Made by a program: the position numbers and the translations under genes. The notes under the pieces are model-generated. The model did no database searches. It had not been told where the DNA came from and worked only from the letters and a program-made list of their open reading frames with translations. Below are positions 1 through 12,934 of a stretch of 64,000 nucleotides of DNA, piece by piece; the first letter of the stretch is position 1, and every line of letters begins with the position of its first letter. The DNA is from Ailurus styani (lineage: Eukaryota > Chordata > Mammalia > Carnivora > Ailuridae), in contig LNAC01000135.1 of NCBI GenBank assembly GCA_002007465.1, positions 1,736,562 to 1,800,561 on the forward strand. The letters are read 5' to 3'.

Positions 1-1622
1 TTAAAGAGAAGCCAGAAGTTGGGAATTTTCTATAGTTTCCCAATTTTTTCATATTGGCAAATAATTCTTCAAATAGCTCACATAAACTAACAAGTCAAGA
101 GTTTGTGATTTCTGATTTGGGGGTTCACAGTCTCAATATGCCAAAATTTAGAAAAGAGGCTTTCCTGATTGGGGTGGGTTGAGGGAGGTAGGAGAAAAAA
201 TTTCTTCTATATTTCTAGGAGAAATATAGATGGCAAGAAGATAGAACTCAGCTTGAGAAGGACCCCAAAAGAACAGATTTCTATGGAGACCACTTTTCCT
301 AATGTCCTCCCAAGGCCTTCTCAGACCATCCCCCCTCATCCCTCTAACATCCCCCCACCCCACCACACTGCAGCCATATACGTGCACCCCCAGTCCCTTT
401 GTACCCTGACACCCTTTGGCTCTCACCTCTAGAAATGTGAGAAACTGGATCCAAAGCTAATCTCATCAGAAGAGCAGGCACAGACTATAAGAAAAGAACA
501 TAATTCCCCTGTCCTGGCCTTTGCTGTCTCTACCTGGCAGGATTCAGCTGGAAACATGCCCATCTTGGAAGAAGTAGAGTTTAGGTAAGATGGTTCAAAG
601 AACCCTCTGATCCAAGACCTCTAGATTTTCTCAGTGTTCACCAGTATGGCTGACTGTGTCAATGGTTCACTCATCCTATTACTCTGTACACATCCCTTTG
701 CAATATGACTTTTTTACTCCTCTGTGATATTGTGATTTATAATAAGAAATGTCTATTTGGTCTTTGGCTCCCATTCCTGGCACGGAGCTCTTAAAATCCA
801 TGGAAGTTCCTAAATTTGGAAAGCAATCAAGGTGTCTTTGGTCATGTTAATGAGGTGCCTTTGAAAGGCCCCTAGTAACCTAAGGCTGGGAGCAGTTGCA
901 AGGGGAAGCAACCACACAGTTAGAGGGGTGGAAATTTCAGTCTTATCCCTGCCCCCCACCTCAGGAAAGGTAGGGTGTCTGAAAGGTCTAAGGAGGGTGA
1001 TATGGGTAGTCTTGCAGGACAGAATCCTTAACCTGTGGGAGCCGACACTCTTTCCTGGTAGATGATGTCAGAATTAAGTTGAACTGTTGGACATCCATTG
1101 GAGATCAGAAGTATATGTGTGACAGCAGTGTGACAATAAAGGAGAAACACAACTGGGTCCTCTCGTTGTATGGTAGATTTCATTCTCTTTTCTTTAAGTC
1201 TGGGCTTGGTTGTATGACTTTCCTTGGCTAAAGAGATATTTGAAAATGTGGTGCCTGCAGGGACTCGAAAAGTGCTTTCACATTGCACAACAGGGCTTGC
1301 TCTCTTCTGTTATGCTTGAAATGCTGAGACCCTTGCTCTCTTTTGTTGTTCTTGGAATGCTGAGACTGTGATACAAAGAAAACAAGCCCACCCTCTAGAG
1401 AGGCCATGCGGAGACAGACAGAAGGCACGCAAAAGCCTGACTGAATCAGTCCAGTCCAGAAGAACCACCCTGACAAGCCACAGAATCTTGAGAAATCATA
1501 AACCCCAACTGTTTAAGACACCAAGGTTGGTATGGTTTGTTAAGCAGCGAAGGCTACCTTACAGAGGGGCTATTCCTCCCCAGAGTGCTGATGTTTTATG
1601 ACCTTGGCCTGATAATCCTCAC
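1..1622 (-). other. ABCB11 intron 23 (partial)
   Basis: Non-coding. It holds an MLT1-type LTR at about 1150-1560. I recognise nothing in the first 1.1 kb; the small open frames there have no coding character. Confidence 0.85.
1150..1562 (+). mobile_element. MLT1-type LTR (ERVL-MaLR), degraded
   Basis: The 3' half follows the MaLR LTR end pattern: agaaccaccctgacaagcca, then gtttaagacaccaaggtt and ggtttgttaagcagcgaa. It is a solo non-coding relic with no internal region beside it. It ends about 60 nt from the exon 23 donor. The 5' limit is uncertain. Confidence 0.7.
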
Positions 1623-1864
1623 CTGAACACATAGCTGAAATGGAGCCCCTCATTAGGGATTAAGTAACCTCCATATCTGTAGGAAGCAGAATTAGCAACA
1701 AACACCATGCACTGGGAAAAACCAAAGCAGAATCCATAAACATTTGCTTTTCGAAAGGCGGTCTTGAACGGCTTCTCCAGCTCAATCTCAAAAGCTTCAA
1801 TAAACTGCCTCTCCTTTCCAATTCCAGCGACAGTGCGGATATTACTGAGAGCTTCATTTGTAAT
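1623..1864 (-). CDS. ABCB11: ABCB11 exon 23 (intracellular loop 4, TM11 start)
   Basis: 242 nt coding [16 protein letters not shown] through [10 protein letters not shown] plus two bases, human residues 939-1018. It covers the fourth cytoplasmic loop and the start of TM11. The Gly matching human G982 is present (NVYGFCFGF). Donor AG|gtgagg. The next exon (TM11 end, TM12 and the NBD2 approach) is not found in 1-1622. Confidence 0.96.
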
Positions 1865-3541
1865 CTGAAAAATGAAAAAGAGTCTTAGGAATAAAAGAGC
1901 AGCAATAACTACCCTCATGACATTTCAGCTGCTATGTGGTCTCGATCTTGGACTCATGTGCAAATGGCGGAAGGTGGTACGTATCTGTGGCAGAGGCATC
2001 ATCTGGGAACACAAAGAAGTTGTGCAAGGTCAGCTTTCCCGGACCCTGAGTTGGTTAAACTCAAGTGCTACTTAAAACTAACATGACCTTGTTGTCACTT
2101 CTTGTAGAAGAGAGAAGGCAGAAAATGTACCCACGCTGATCCTTGAAAGCTTTTTAGCTCTTTTGTGAACTTATTTGAAATGTCTAGAATGATATCTTTA
2201 GATGTCTTCTGACACAAAAGATACTTAACAATGTAAGTTCAAAATATGATTGTATTTTCTTAAAAAATTAATCTGACCAAATATTATATAAGTATAAAGT
2301 TGATTTTAGTCTATACTATGAATTTGTATTTGTTTCAATCTGCACATTAGGGTAAATCAGCACTGTTTCTGAATTGGCATATCCTATCCTAAAATAGCAC
2401 AAATGGGGGCTACTGTTTCCCATCGGTATATGAAATCTTCTTGGCTTCTATCTACTTGGGCAATGTTCACATTCCCTCTCTTAAGAGACAAAACCTAGAT
2501 AACCATAAATTTGTTAAAAGAGTAAAGGTGTGTATGTGTGTGTGCATAGCTTCTTGTACCTGATCAATGTCTATGTGCCATCTCCCTATTTCCCTGATGA
2601 CCAGATATTCATTAGAAGATGTGGTCCATATATGCAATGGAATATTACTCAGTCATCAGAAAGGATGAATACCCAACTTTTGTATCAATATGGATGGATC
2701 TGGAGGAGATTATGCTGAGTGAAATAAGTCATGCAGAGAAAGTCAATTATCATATGGTTTCACTTACTTGTGGAACATAAGGAATAACATGGAGGACTCT
2801 AGGAGAAGAAAAGGAAAAGTGTATCGGGGTAAATAGGAAGGGGATATGAACCATGAGAGACTGTGGACTCTGAGAAACAAACTGAGGGTTATGGAGGGAA
2901 GGGGAGAGAGGATGGGTGAGCCTGGTGGTGGGTATTAAGCAGGGCACGTATTGCATGGAGCACTGGGTGTGGTGCATAAATAATGAATCTTGGATCACTG
3001 GAAAAAAAAAAAGAACCATCTTTTAAAAGCGCATCACTGAAAACTAAGAGTATCCAAGACCTAAACTATATGTCATAGTTCTATTTGGGAAGGACATTTG
3101 TTATAAGTCTAGCAGACACCGAAGTGTGAAAATTCAAAGTGTGTGCCATTCACAGACGATAGCTCCTCTCTGTGGGGGCAGCGTGACCTGGGGAAACCAT
3201 TTAGCTAAAAAACCAAGCAGACAGAAAACTGAAGTCTCCACTCTTGTGAATAAGAATATACTGAATCGGGCTGTGGAGAAAATAAACCATTGGAGAGGAC
3301 ATGGAATATGTAATCCTCTCTGTTTGCCCGGCCATTTCTCTGCACCTGCTCACACTCATCAGAGCTTTATTGTCACAGCCTTTGGGCCAACGCACATATA
3401 AAAAAGGCTAGTGGGAGGCTTCAAGGTTGAACGTTTGTAGGCCAACGGCTTCCTTCAGTCTCTCTGTACTACTTATTCTTAACGGTTTGTCTGACAGCCA
3501 CCGAGATGTAAGCAGTTTGAAAATTAGGTCTGTAAGATTAC
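1865..3541 (-). other. ABCB11 intron 22
   Basis: Non-coding, about 1.7 kb. It contains a carnivore L1 3' end at about 2600-3013. The rest shows no recognisable feature. Confidence 0.9.
2600..3013 (+). mobile_element. L1 3' end, carnivore type
   Basis: Starts in the ORF2 tail (atatgcaatggaatattact) and runs through a carnivore 3' UTR (gagaaacaaactgagggtta, gagcactgggtgtggtgcat) to an A-run at 3001-3013. It is 5'-truncated. Confidence 0.85.
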
Positions 3542-3745
3542 CTGGCCAGCGATTTCCAGAGCTTCCTTGTCTTGAGAGGCAAAGCCTGTCAACATTCTGG
3601 TTTGTATGGCTCCGGATAAAGCCAAGAAGGGGAAGAAGCACAGTATGACCAGGCTTAGCTTCCAACTAAAGAAGAAGGCGATGATCATGGCCACAGTGAT
3701 GTTAGTGAAGGAATTGACCATCATTCCGATTTGAGAGCCGGTTGC
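3542..3745 (-). CDS. ABCB11: ABCB11 exon 22 (TM9-TM10)
   Basis: 204 nt coding [17 protein letters not shown] through [10 protein letters not shown], human residues 871-938. TM9 and TM10 are visible as [19 protein letters not shown] and [16 protein letters not shown]. Donor gtaatc, acceptor tttgtag. Confidence 0.96.
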
Positions 3746-3834
3746 CTACAAACCAAAAGCAATGAACTCAATGATCTCAGACACACAGTCTCTTTTACCT
3801 ATTTCCACTATGTGAAAAAGCAATTTTATACACA

Positions 3835-4425
3835 AAAGGAAATTATTCTGATAAAATATGCATAACATGATGTTTATCATTTTAGCCATTCATAAGTATA
3901 CAATTCCATGGCATTAAATACATTTGGGGTTGTGTAACCATCACCACCATCTATGCCCAAAATCTTTTTTATCATCTACAACAAAACTCTGAACTCATTA
4001 AATAATAACCCCTCTTCCTCCCTCTCCCCAGCCCCTGACAACCTCTACTCTACTCTCTGTCTCTATAAATTTGCCTCTTCTGAGTACCTAAGTGGAAATA
4101 CACTATAGCCTTCTATGTCCAACTTATTTTACTAAGCATAACATATTCAAGTTCCATCCAGAGTTGTAGCACATATCAGAATTCCTATTCCTTTAAAAGT
4201 TGAATAATATTTCATTATATGTATATACCACGTTGTGTTTATCCATTCATCTGTTGATGGATGCTTGCGTTGTTTCACCTTTTGGCCATATGAATAATGC
4301 TGCTATGAACATTGATGTACAAATATCTGTTTGTGTCCCTGCTTTCCTTCTTTTGGAAATATGCTTGGGAGTGGAATTATTGGGTCATTTGGTAGTTCTA
4401 TGCTTAAAAAGGATTTTTTAAAATA
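3835..4425 (-). mobile_element. old L1 3' end, antisense
   Basis: Antisense L1M pattern: gtgtaaccatcaccaccatc, then gttgatggatgcttgcgttg and gaataatgctgctatgaaca, the mirror image of the mammalian L1 ORF2 tail and 3' UTR. Confidence 0.75.
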
Positions 4426-4704
4426 ATGAGATCCCTAATGCAAATAATAAAAGTCCATTTTATTCACAGCTTTGTGGAAGCTCATCTGTTGACTGATTTC
4501 ATTTCATGGGTGTCAGAGCCAGAGCAAGCAGTCCGTGTGAGATTAATTCAGCCGTAAGCAAGGGCCACTTATATGTTAGGTGACTATGCATTTGGTCTGC
4601 TTGAAAATACCCAGGCCTTGGTCTTATGGTAATATTTCTGATTATTCAGTGAAGACTGATGCTTGTTCTATATAGTTTTGAAATTTGTACAAGACTATGT
4701 TAAG

Positions 4705-4912
4705 GGCGCCTGGGTGGCTCAGTGGGTTAAAGCCACTGCCTTCGGCTCAGGTCATGATCCCAGGGTCCTGGGATCGAGACCCACATCGGGCTCTCTGCTC
4801 GGCGGGGAGCCTGCTTCCTCCTCTCTCTCTGCCTGCCTCTCTGCCTACTTGTGATCTCTATCTCTGTGTCAAATGAATAAATAAAATCTTAAAAAAAAAC
4901 TAAAAAAAAAAA
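4705..4912 (+). mobile_element. CanSINE (tRNA-Lys derived)
   Basis: Full head, body and A-rich tail. Flanked by a 14-bp target site duplication aagactatgttaag at 4691-4704 and 4913-4926. It lies antisense to ABCB11. Confidence 0.95.
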
Positions 4913-5434
4913 AAGACTATGTTAAGAGCCCACTTGGATTCTCATTGAAGTTAACCTGCTCATTGGTACAAAATCACATGCTGACTTAATAACTAGCTGT
5001 TCAGTCAACACAAAATGGACAAAAGGGATTCAGTCTCACTATAGGTGGAGAAGGGACACTCGTGGTAATTACTATTTATAATCAAAATTATTTGATGGTT
5101 CCAACTCTTCTTTCAGTTGCAACTATGCACATGTGACCAAAGGTTGGTTTCTTTGTGTAGAAAAGACTTGCATAGGTACAATTGCAAGATTCTTGTCAGG
5201 ATTGTAGAGACTTTAGCATTATTTAAAAAATAAAGAATGAAAAACAATCACAGGTAAGCTATTAGGTAACCATAGGTACTAAGGAAGTGCTATGCAAGAG
5301 TACTTTGCCTCTTCATACTGTATTAAAGACTCAAATGGAATATGAGCTCTCTGGTCCCAAGAATTCCTATATATTGGTTATAACTTCCTTGAAGAGAGGG
5401 ATGAAAAGCAAAATTTAGAATTTATGTGTAACCT

Positions 5435-5910
5435 ATATTGATAGCAGCATTATCCATAATAGCCAAAAGGTGGAAGCAGGCCAAGTGCTCACTGACGGAT
5501 GAATGGATAAACAAAATGTTGTCTATACAAACAATGGGATGTTATTCAAGCCTTTAAGAAGAAATGAAATTCTGACACATGCTACAACATGGATGAACCT
5601 TGAGGACATTAAGCCAAGTGAAATACACCACTCATGAAAGGACAAATATTGTATGATCCTGCTTATATGATGTTCCTAGAATAGTCACATTCATAAAGCC
5701 AGAATGGGATAGTGGTTATTAGGGGTTCGGGGGGATGGGAAGTTTATATTTAATAAGTACAGAGCTTCTATTTAGGATGTTGAAAAGTTCTAGATAGTGG
5801 TGGTGGTTGCATAACAATGTGAAGATACTTAATGTCACTGAATTGTACACTTAAAAATGCTCACAATGGTAAATTTTATGTTTTGTATATTTTACCACAG
5901 TTTAAAGGAA
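5435..5910 (+). mobile_element. old L1 3' end, sense
   Basis: ORF2 tail and 3' UTR of an L1M element: gcattatccataatagccaa, ggatgaatggataaacaaaa, and cactgaattgtacacttaaa near the end. Confidence 0.8.
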
Positions 5911-6065
5911 CAAAAGAATTTCTATTTGGCAAGGACAGTCAGGCATTATAGAGAATTTGGAAGATAGCTGCTAAGTTCTTTGGGATATTATTATTTTTTG
6001 CTTTTATATTCTATTCAATCAATATTTTTTAAAAATTTAAAAAGTAATACAGCTCAAGACATGTA

Positions 6066-6085
6066 AAAAAATATATATATATATA
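6066..6085. repeat. short (TA)n run
   Basis: About ten TA units in an A-rich setting. Confidence 0.8.
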
Positions 6086-6139
6086 ATAATAAACATTTTC
6101 ACAGAAAAGGGACCAGTCTTGATATTACTTTTTACTTCG

Positions 6140-6650
6140 ATTTTTTTCACTTGGTGTAACATAACCATCCCTCCAGATCACTACATTAATACCTTTAAAA
6201 ATAGCTGCCTAATTTTCCTTAGTATTGATTTTTCTTATTGGTGCATATTCAGGTTGTTTCCAGGGGATTTTATTAATTTTTTATCAAAATAAACCATACA
6301 TTTGAATGCACATTGTCACAAAATAGGAGAGAATTTACTCATATGAATTTTAGAGGATTTGCATACCTGATTATTCTCCAAAAAATATTGGAAGAATTCA
6401 AACTATAACCAATATTTTATGAGAGTGTCAGTTTCTCCTCATCCTCACAAATATAGGAAGTTGTCATTCGTGATAGTTTTTATTGAGTTGCTAGGTGGAA
6501 AATGGTGTTTCATTGTTTTATTAGTATTTTTCTATTAATACGGTTATACAATTCTTTGTTAATTGTCACATTGCATTTCTTTTTTTTGTTGCTTGTCCAT
6601 ATACCTTTTTTTAACCTTTATTATTTAGTTTATTTTTATTCTCTAACCAA
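6140..6650 (-). mobile_element. L1ME/HAL1-like fragment, antisense
   Basis: Matches the antisense order of old L1 3' ORF2 sequence: atagctgcctaa, then gtgcatattcaggttgtttcc, then tgagagtgtcagtttctcct. Highly diverged, so the subfamily is uncertain. Confidence 0.55.
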
Positions 6651-6990
6651 TTTTAGGATCACTACACATATCAGACTTATTAGGTATATTAATCCTTGTT
6701 ACAAATATTTTCATAATCTATCATTTGTTTATACAAAAGTTTTAAGTTTTTATGTAGTCTGACAAGTCTACTTTATGTATTTTTGTCTTGTTTACAAGAA
6801 TCTCCTCTACTTTCTCTTAGCACTCTACTAAAATGTTTGAAAATTCTTGTAATGAAATAAAAATGAGAAAATAAAGTAGTTGGTATAAGTATTGAAAAAG
6901 AAAAATATATGATTATCTTTCTTTGTATATAATTTGACTATATACCTAGATATTCAAAAGACTATACTAAATTTTTAAAAAATTATTTAA

Positions 6991-7206
6991 GGGGTGCCTG
7001 GGTGGCTCAGTCCTTAAGCGTCTGCCTTTGGCTCAGGTCATGATCCCAGAGTCCTGGGATTGAGCCCCGCATCGGACTCTCTGCTCTGCGGGAAGCCTGC
7101 TTCTCCCTCTCACACTCCCCGTGCTTGTGTTCCCTCTCTCGCTGTGTCTCTCCTTGTCAAATAAATAAATACAATCTTTAAAAAAATTTAAAAAATTTAA
7201 AATTTA
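6991..7206 (+). mobile_element. CanSINE
   Basis: Head ggggtgcctgggtggctcag, body and an A-rich tail. An imperfect AT-rich duplication (aaattatttaa / aaattagttaa) flanks it. Confidence 0.93.
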
Positions 7207-7572
7207 AAAAAATTAGTTAATAAGAAAACCTGAAAAAGTGGATGCCAATAAGATAAATATACAAAAACTAATAACTAAAATCTCAATCTGTGACATTCAT
7301 TCAAAATTGTGAAAAAATACATAAGAAAAAATGAACAAGATAGTGATATATTAATGTATCTATGTATTATATATACTATACATAGCATATAGCGTATTGT
7401 GTAGTTATAAATCTTACTAAAAAATAAAGATTCTTATTTATAGGTCTCTCTTGGGAACTTTTAATATGCCCACAACAGCAATCTTTGTGTGGGGGGGAGT
7501 AGAGGGGTGTGCCTGCATGGACATATTCAGTGGGAATCAAAATAAAATTTTTGAAGAAACCAAGATGATTTT

Positions 7573-7573
<1 letters not shown>

Positions 7574-7603
<30 letters not shown>

Positions 7604-7786
7604 AGATTTTATTTACTTGACAGAGAGAGACACAGCGAGAGAGGGAACACAAGCAGGGGGATTGGGAGAGGGAGAAGCAGGCCTCCCGCCAAGCAAGGAG
7701 CCCGATGCAGGATTGGATCCCAAGACCCCGGGATCATGACCTGAGCCAAAGGCAGACACTTAACAACTGAGCCACCCAGGTACCCC
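7574..7786 (-). mobile_element. CanSINE
   Basis: Inverted copy beginning with a (TTTA)n run. Flanked by accaagatgatttta at 7559-7573 and 7787-7801. Same orientation as ABCB11. Confidence 0.95.
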
Positions 7787-7809
7787 ACCAAGATGATTTT
7801 AAATACATT

Positions 7810-8990
7810 AGAATAATTAATGTCCAGGAATAAATAAAAGAATTTTGAGGAGGAAAAATTATTGTGCAAGGATCTACCTTACCAGATAATAAACACTAAT
7901 CATAAAGTTACATAACTAAAATAGTAAGGTCCTGGCACAGAATAAATCAAACTGATCAATGAAAGAGAATAGAGAATCCCCATAGCTCCAAGCATCCGTG
8001 GGAAGTTGATGTTCACAATGGACAGGAGGATTTCGAATAGCAGAATAATGAAATCTACATTAAATTTTGGTGGGGGACTATTTTCTATCCAGCTTGAAGA
8101 AAAAAAAAGCAGATTTCTACCTTACATTAATATTAAAATAAATTTGTCCTGGGTTAGCAATCTCATTTAAAAAAAGGTTTAACAGAATTATTAGAGAAAC
8201 TGTTAGAAACTTCTCATTTTTTTAAAGAATAAGTAAAATTTTTGTAAGATGATTAGATGCTACTCTCTGAATTCAAGTGAGAGTGAATAACCTTAAAAAT
8301 CCCCGTGCAGATTGAAGGATGCAAATATAGAAGAGATAAAGTGATAGCTTATTTATTTTACCAAAGTTCAAGAGTCAAACTGGACACTATAATACTCAGA
8401 TGGCAAAAATGAAATTGCTACAGACTTTCTTCAAGCAGTAAGACAATGCACACTAAAACCCTTCAAAATGATTATATATTCTGGGCACCTGGGTGGCTCA
8501 GTGGGTTAAAGCCTCTGCCTTCGTCTCAGGTCATGATCTCAAGGTCCTGGGATTGAGTCCCACATGGGGCTCCCTGCTCAGTGGGGAGCCTGCTTCCTCC
8601 TCCCTCTCTGCCTGCCTCTCTGCTTACTTGTGATCTGATCTCTCTCTCTGTGTCAAATAAATAAATAAAATATTTTTAAAAAATGATTATACATTCTGAT
8701 CCAGTGATTAGATTTTGAGAAAAAAAATAATAAGGATATGCCAAGCTTGATGTAAAATGATGTAAGGGGGGGAAACAGGGAAACATTTAAATAAGAAATT
8801 TTTAAATGATGACACCTTAAAATGATGAATTATACAGGCATCACAAATCTACTCTAGAAGAATATATAATTACCAAAATATGCTCACATCAGATTGTTGT
8901 AGGGGAAAACCAGAAAGATTACAAAACAAGATGTAGAGAGTGACCCAAAGTCTTTGAGAAACACATTTATACCTAGGAAAAATCTCTGAG
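7810..8990 (+). mobile_element. L1ME-like ORF2 3' fragment, sense (interrupted)
   Basis: Diverged ORF2 order is visible: aaggtcctggcacagaataa, later cttcaagcagtaagacaatg, and near the end agaagaatatataattacca with a tgctcac motif. A CanSINE at 8484-8680 interrupts it. Confidence 0.65.
8484..8680 (+). mobile_element. CanSINE inside an old L1
   Basis: Flanked by an aaaatgattatayattctg duplication at 8465-8483 and about 8680-8698. Nested in the L1ME-like fragment. Confidence 0.94.
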
Positions 8991-9136
8991 GATGAGGATC
9001 CCATGCTCCTCTGAAACTCTCTCATACCATTGTCCATATTTTTGGTTGAACTGTCTAGGAGTCAAGACATACAGTACTCAGTTTTTCAATCCCGGGGGCG
9101 TTTTTCTTCCAAGAACTTCACAAGCTGTGGTTTCCT

Positions 9137-9285
9137 TTTTCTCCTCCCTCCCTCCCTTCCTCCCTCTCTTTCTTCCTTCCTTCCTTCCTTTCTTCCTTCC
9201 TTCCTTTCTTCCTTCCTTCCTTCCTTCCTTCCTTCCTTCCTTCCTTCCTTCCTTCCTTCCTTCCGCCCTCCCTCCCTTTCTTTCT
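9137..9285. repeat. (TTCC)n / (GGAA)n polypyrimidine tract
   Basis: About 150 nt of nearly pure pyrimidine on the plus strand, mostly TTCC with CCCT and TTTC interruptions. In the ABCB11 transcript it reads as (GGAA)n. Confidence 0.97.
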
Positions 9286-9880
9286 TTTTATTCCCACAGA
9301 AAGTGAGTAGAGGTGCTGGATGGCACATTTGACTCTCGTCACTTTAATACAAACCCTGGGTTTTCTGAAAAGATTGACTCACCTTACACATGGATGAGTC
9401 ACCTGAACAGGGAAGGCTGCAGGTTCTAAGGTCCAGTTATCACAGCTTTGTCTCTATGATTGATTGCCTCAGGATTCTTTTCTTCAGTTTCCTGACTGGC
9501 ATTTACAGAGGCAACTCAGAAGGTCTCTTTTCCTAAGACTACGTGCCCACTGGGCAACTGTGTAAGGAGGCTTTGCTTCCACTTCTGGGGGGCGCCATTA
9601 AGTCTCATGGAATCTGAGCCTCTGGGCCTCAAAATGATCTGAGAAATGAGTCTCAGGAAAGCTCTCAGTTAGTTGCTAGACTCCCAGGAAATCTAAAACC
9701 CTGACAGATTTGACTCATGGCACTGATTCTGCACATTGCCTGGGAGAGATTGCTGTCTGTCAGCACTGAAAATGGTGGGAAATGTGGCTCTGGGATATCT
9801 CAATCCCATGAGTTGTTTTTTCACGGGAAACATATAGGTGATTATCAGAATGCTCAAAGGAAAGAATGTTACTCCAGTTA

Positions 9881-10164
<284 letters not shown>

Positions 10165-10269
10165 CTGCAGAAACTGAGTGCAAAGGGATACACAGCCCAC
10201 TATTGCAAAGAGCAGGCACACACCATTGATCTGTGACCTTTGTTCTTCTTTATCAGGAAGTGAAAAAGT
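10165..10269 (-). CDS. ABCB11: ABCB11 exon 20 (TM8)
   Basis: 105 nt coding [16 protein letters not shown] through SLCTQFLQ, human residues 782-816, with the extracellular TM7-TM8 loop and TM8. The acceptor (ctatcttgcaaag) has a poor pyrimidine tract. It is fixed by frame and by the preceding QILG|TFS junction. Only 86 nt of intron separate it from exon 21. Confidence 0.93.
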
Positions 10270-10585
10270 CTTTGCAAGATAGTAAGCAAAAATATTATTT
10301 TATTATTACAAACAAGAGCAAAAGAAATAAAATATGTTTAAAAGAAATTTGTCTTAAGCATTGGGTTAAGAGAACATACTAGTAATTAAACCAAAGTTAG
10401 CTATGAATAGGTCTACTTTAATTCCCTGTGGGAAAGAAAACTGGGCAAATGAAAACCAACAGCAACAATTTGCAGAATTTTGGTCTTATTTCTTAGCCTG
10501 ATGTAGACAATTGCATTGGCTTTTCATTGATACAGATGAAAAATATGATTAAATATCTCAAATCCTTTATGTAATAAGGCAAAAA

Positions 10586-10640
10586 AAGGAAGGAAGGAAG
10601 GAAGGTAGGAAGGAAATGAGGGAGGGAGGGAGGAAGGAAA
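10586..10640. repeat. (GGAA)n microsatellite
   Basis: Purine-only run of aagg/gagg units with minor interruptions. Confidence 0.95.
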
Positions 10641-10750
10641 AGAAGGAAGATGAGAATGTTATCTGGAACAAAGCAGAGTATTATCATGATTTCTGTCCTT
10701 TTCAAATAATAGAAGCAATAAAGATGATCTTCCCACTCAGTGACTCAGGT

Positions 10751-10754
10751 ACTA

Positions 10755-10787
<33 letters not shown>
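10751..10787. repeat. (TA)n microsatellite
   Basis: About 18 TA units with one TACA interruption. Confidence 0.95.
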
Positions 10788-11619
10788 GAATGAATAATAG
10801 CATCATTAAGAAAGTAACTAGCTATCAAGGCATTAACTGGAATTGGTTCTCCATCCACCTGAGGCTGAGGTTGTTCTTTCTAAATCAGGAGAAATTGAAA
10901 ACATCCTCCCACCCCTCTCCAAAAAGCTATGGAGGTTGTGAATGGGGTTTTTTGAGTCTATAATAAGGAGTAAACTATACTTTATGAGTGTACTCTGAAC
11001 TTGCAGACGTATGCTGAAGCAAATGACTGGGGACTCAGCTGTTAAAATAAGACAAGGAGAGAGCAGCTGCGTATTCTAATGACACTGCCCTATAATGAAA
11101 TGGATTTCAGGTACAACAAAACTTCCTAACTTGAGCTAAGTGAGGGAACTCTGAGTTCAGAAAAAGTATGCACTGGACAGACTTATTTAGTGTTCTAATT
11201 TAATTTAAGTAACTAGAACAATGCTAACAAGCAGTTGCTCAAAAGAAACAATTTATTCAATAAATATGTATTGAGTGCCTGCCACATACCAAATAAATCT
11301 CTTGAAAACAATATATATTCCTCCATTAACAAATCCTTTTTTTAAAGCAAAGTAACCTATTCAAATCATCACAAATTCCAAAGTGGAGGGATTCTAGATT
11401 AATAAGATTTACTGTTTCAAGGCCAGTTTCTATGATCTTCATAGTTCTTAATACATGTGGAATACATGGTTCTTAATACAGAGTTTACTAATTTATGGAT
11501 TTAAAGACCTGTTTCATTTGGTTTTAAAAATCACGATACAAATCCCCTAAACCCCAAACTGTGATTCCACAATTCTCATTGCTCCCTCATGTCACCTATT
11601 ATAATCATGGACTATAGGA

Positions 11620-11790
11620 CCATAGAAGTGCAGATTAGTCAGCTTAACTCTTATTTTATAGATGGAATAGATGGAAATCTTATTTATAGATGGAAAACTA
11701 GAGCCCCAAATATCAAACCTTCTATCCAAGTTCATTTAGCTAGTGGTTATTAGATAAGGAAATGTCTATTTTCTGATTCCAGTGGTTTTC
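11620..11790 (-). mobile_element. MIR-like relic, antisense
   Basis: Antisense MIR order: ttattttatagatgg, later ccaagttcatttagctagtg and ttctgattccagtgg. Weak. Confidence 0.5.
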
Positions 11791-12084
11791 TTCTTGGCAG
11801 GCTCTTTTGGCTCTTGGCATTACTGATCTTTTCAGTATCAAAAAAGTATTTGGCTAGTATTAAATCCACATGACTGTCCAGTTCAAGATCGGGCATCTGT
11901 CTATCCATAACCCTTTTCACAAAATTCTACTCCATGGGTCCTTTGTATACTCTTGTTGAAATGCAACCCAAAAGGCTATCCATCCATAGATTCCTTTATG
12001 ATACATGTGCCATTTTTGTAATGAGGGAGGGAGGGAGGAAGTTTGTTTAAGGAGAAAAGAAACATTCACTAGACTCATGCTATT

Positions 12085-12300
12085 TACCAGATGCCAAATA
12101 TATTACTTAGCCTACTTTAATTTAAATGAAGATTTCCTTAAGTTAGGCTTCTTAAAATAACCCAGTGAGGTAGACTTTCTTGCCCCTTATTACAGATGAG
12201 GAAACTAAGAAAAAGCCACTTGTTCAAATGTTCACAGAGAGTACAGAGCAGAGATCCAGGGCTGGCTGGCTCCCAAGTTCATGTTTTCTGCCAGCATGCT
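12085..12300 (-). mobile_element. MIR, antisense
   Basis: Contains accagatgccaa, ttattacagatgaggaaact and agagcagagatcca in antisense MIR order. Confidence 0.75.
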
Positions 12301-12934
12301 ACATCCACATTGCTGTGCTTGGTACATTTGTACACTTTCCAAGTCAACTAGACCCATGAACAGTGAATCAGATAAATGATGTTTTATGTGTGCATCGATG
12401 CTTTGCTGGATTAGCAACCAGGCTCCTCATAGCTTCCAATCATCCTCTGGGTCTACATTCCAAACTGTGGTCTCAATACAGCAAATGTGAGTATTGTGCC
12501 CTTTAGGTATGTCAGGATAAAACAGCGTAATTACAAACAGACTATTTATTATCTGACTCATGATTATACCCTGTGAGATGAAAGTATCACAAATCTACTG
12601 ATGAATATGTGGTAATTATGCTAAGAGACAAACAGAAATGATCTTCTTTATCAGAGAGGAAAAATAGTACTTCGTTTAGCATCATTTGCTTAGCAGATAT
12701 AACACTGTGAGAACATTAACCGTGAGCGGACTTTGGATTTCACCAGCTTGATCCTGTTACTCTGGAACTGCAGCCCTTAAGCTAATGGCTTAAGCTAAGT
12801 TTTTCCTAGGATTTCTGGTTGTGACCTGAAGAATCACAGAGACTATTCTCATGACCAACAACCGGGGGGTGCTCTAGGAGAGCAGGGTTTATAAATCTGA
12901 ATCATCAGTTTTTTTCTGACTTGGCCATTTCATA

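Noticed and set aside
1..1120. Exon 24 of ABCB11
   Set aside because: No frame here matches the expected TM11-TM12 peptide region after SYVFR; the exon must lie below position 1.
4705..4780. tRNA gene
   Set aside because: The tRNA-Lys-like head of this and other CanSINEs is part of a dispersed SINE with an A-rich tail and target duplications, not a functional tRNA locus.
9086..9342. Low-complexity KEGR- or LPSF-repeat proteins
   Set aside because: These are translations of the (TTCC)n microsatellite in both strands; the same applies at 19921-20269 and 40642-40842.
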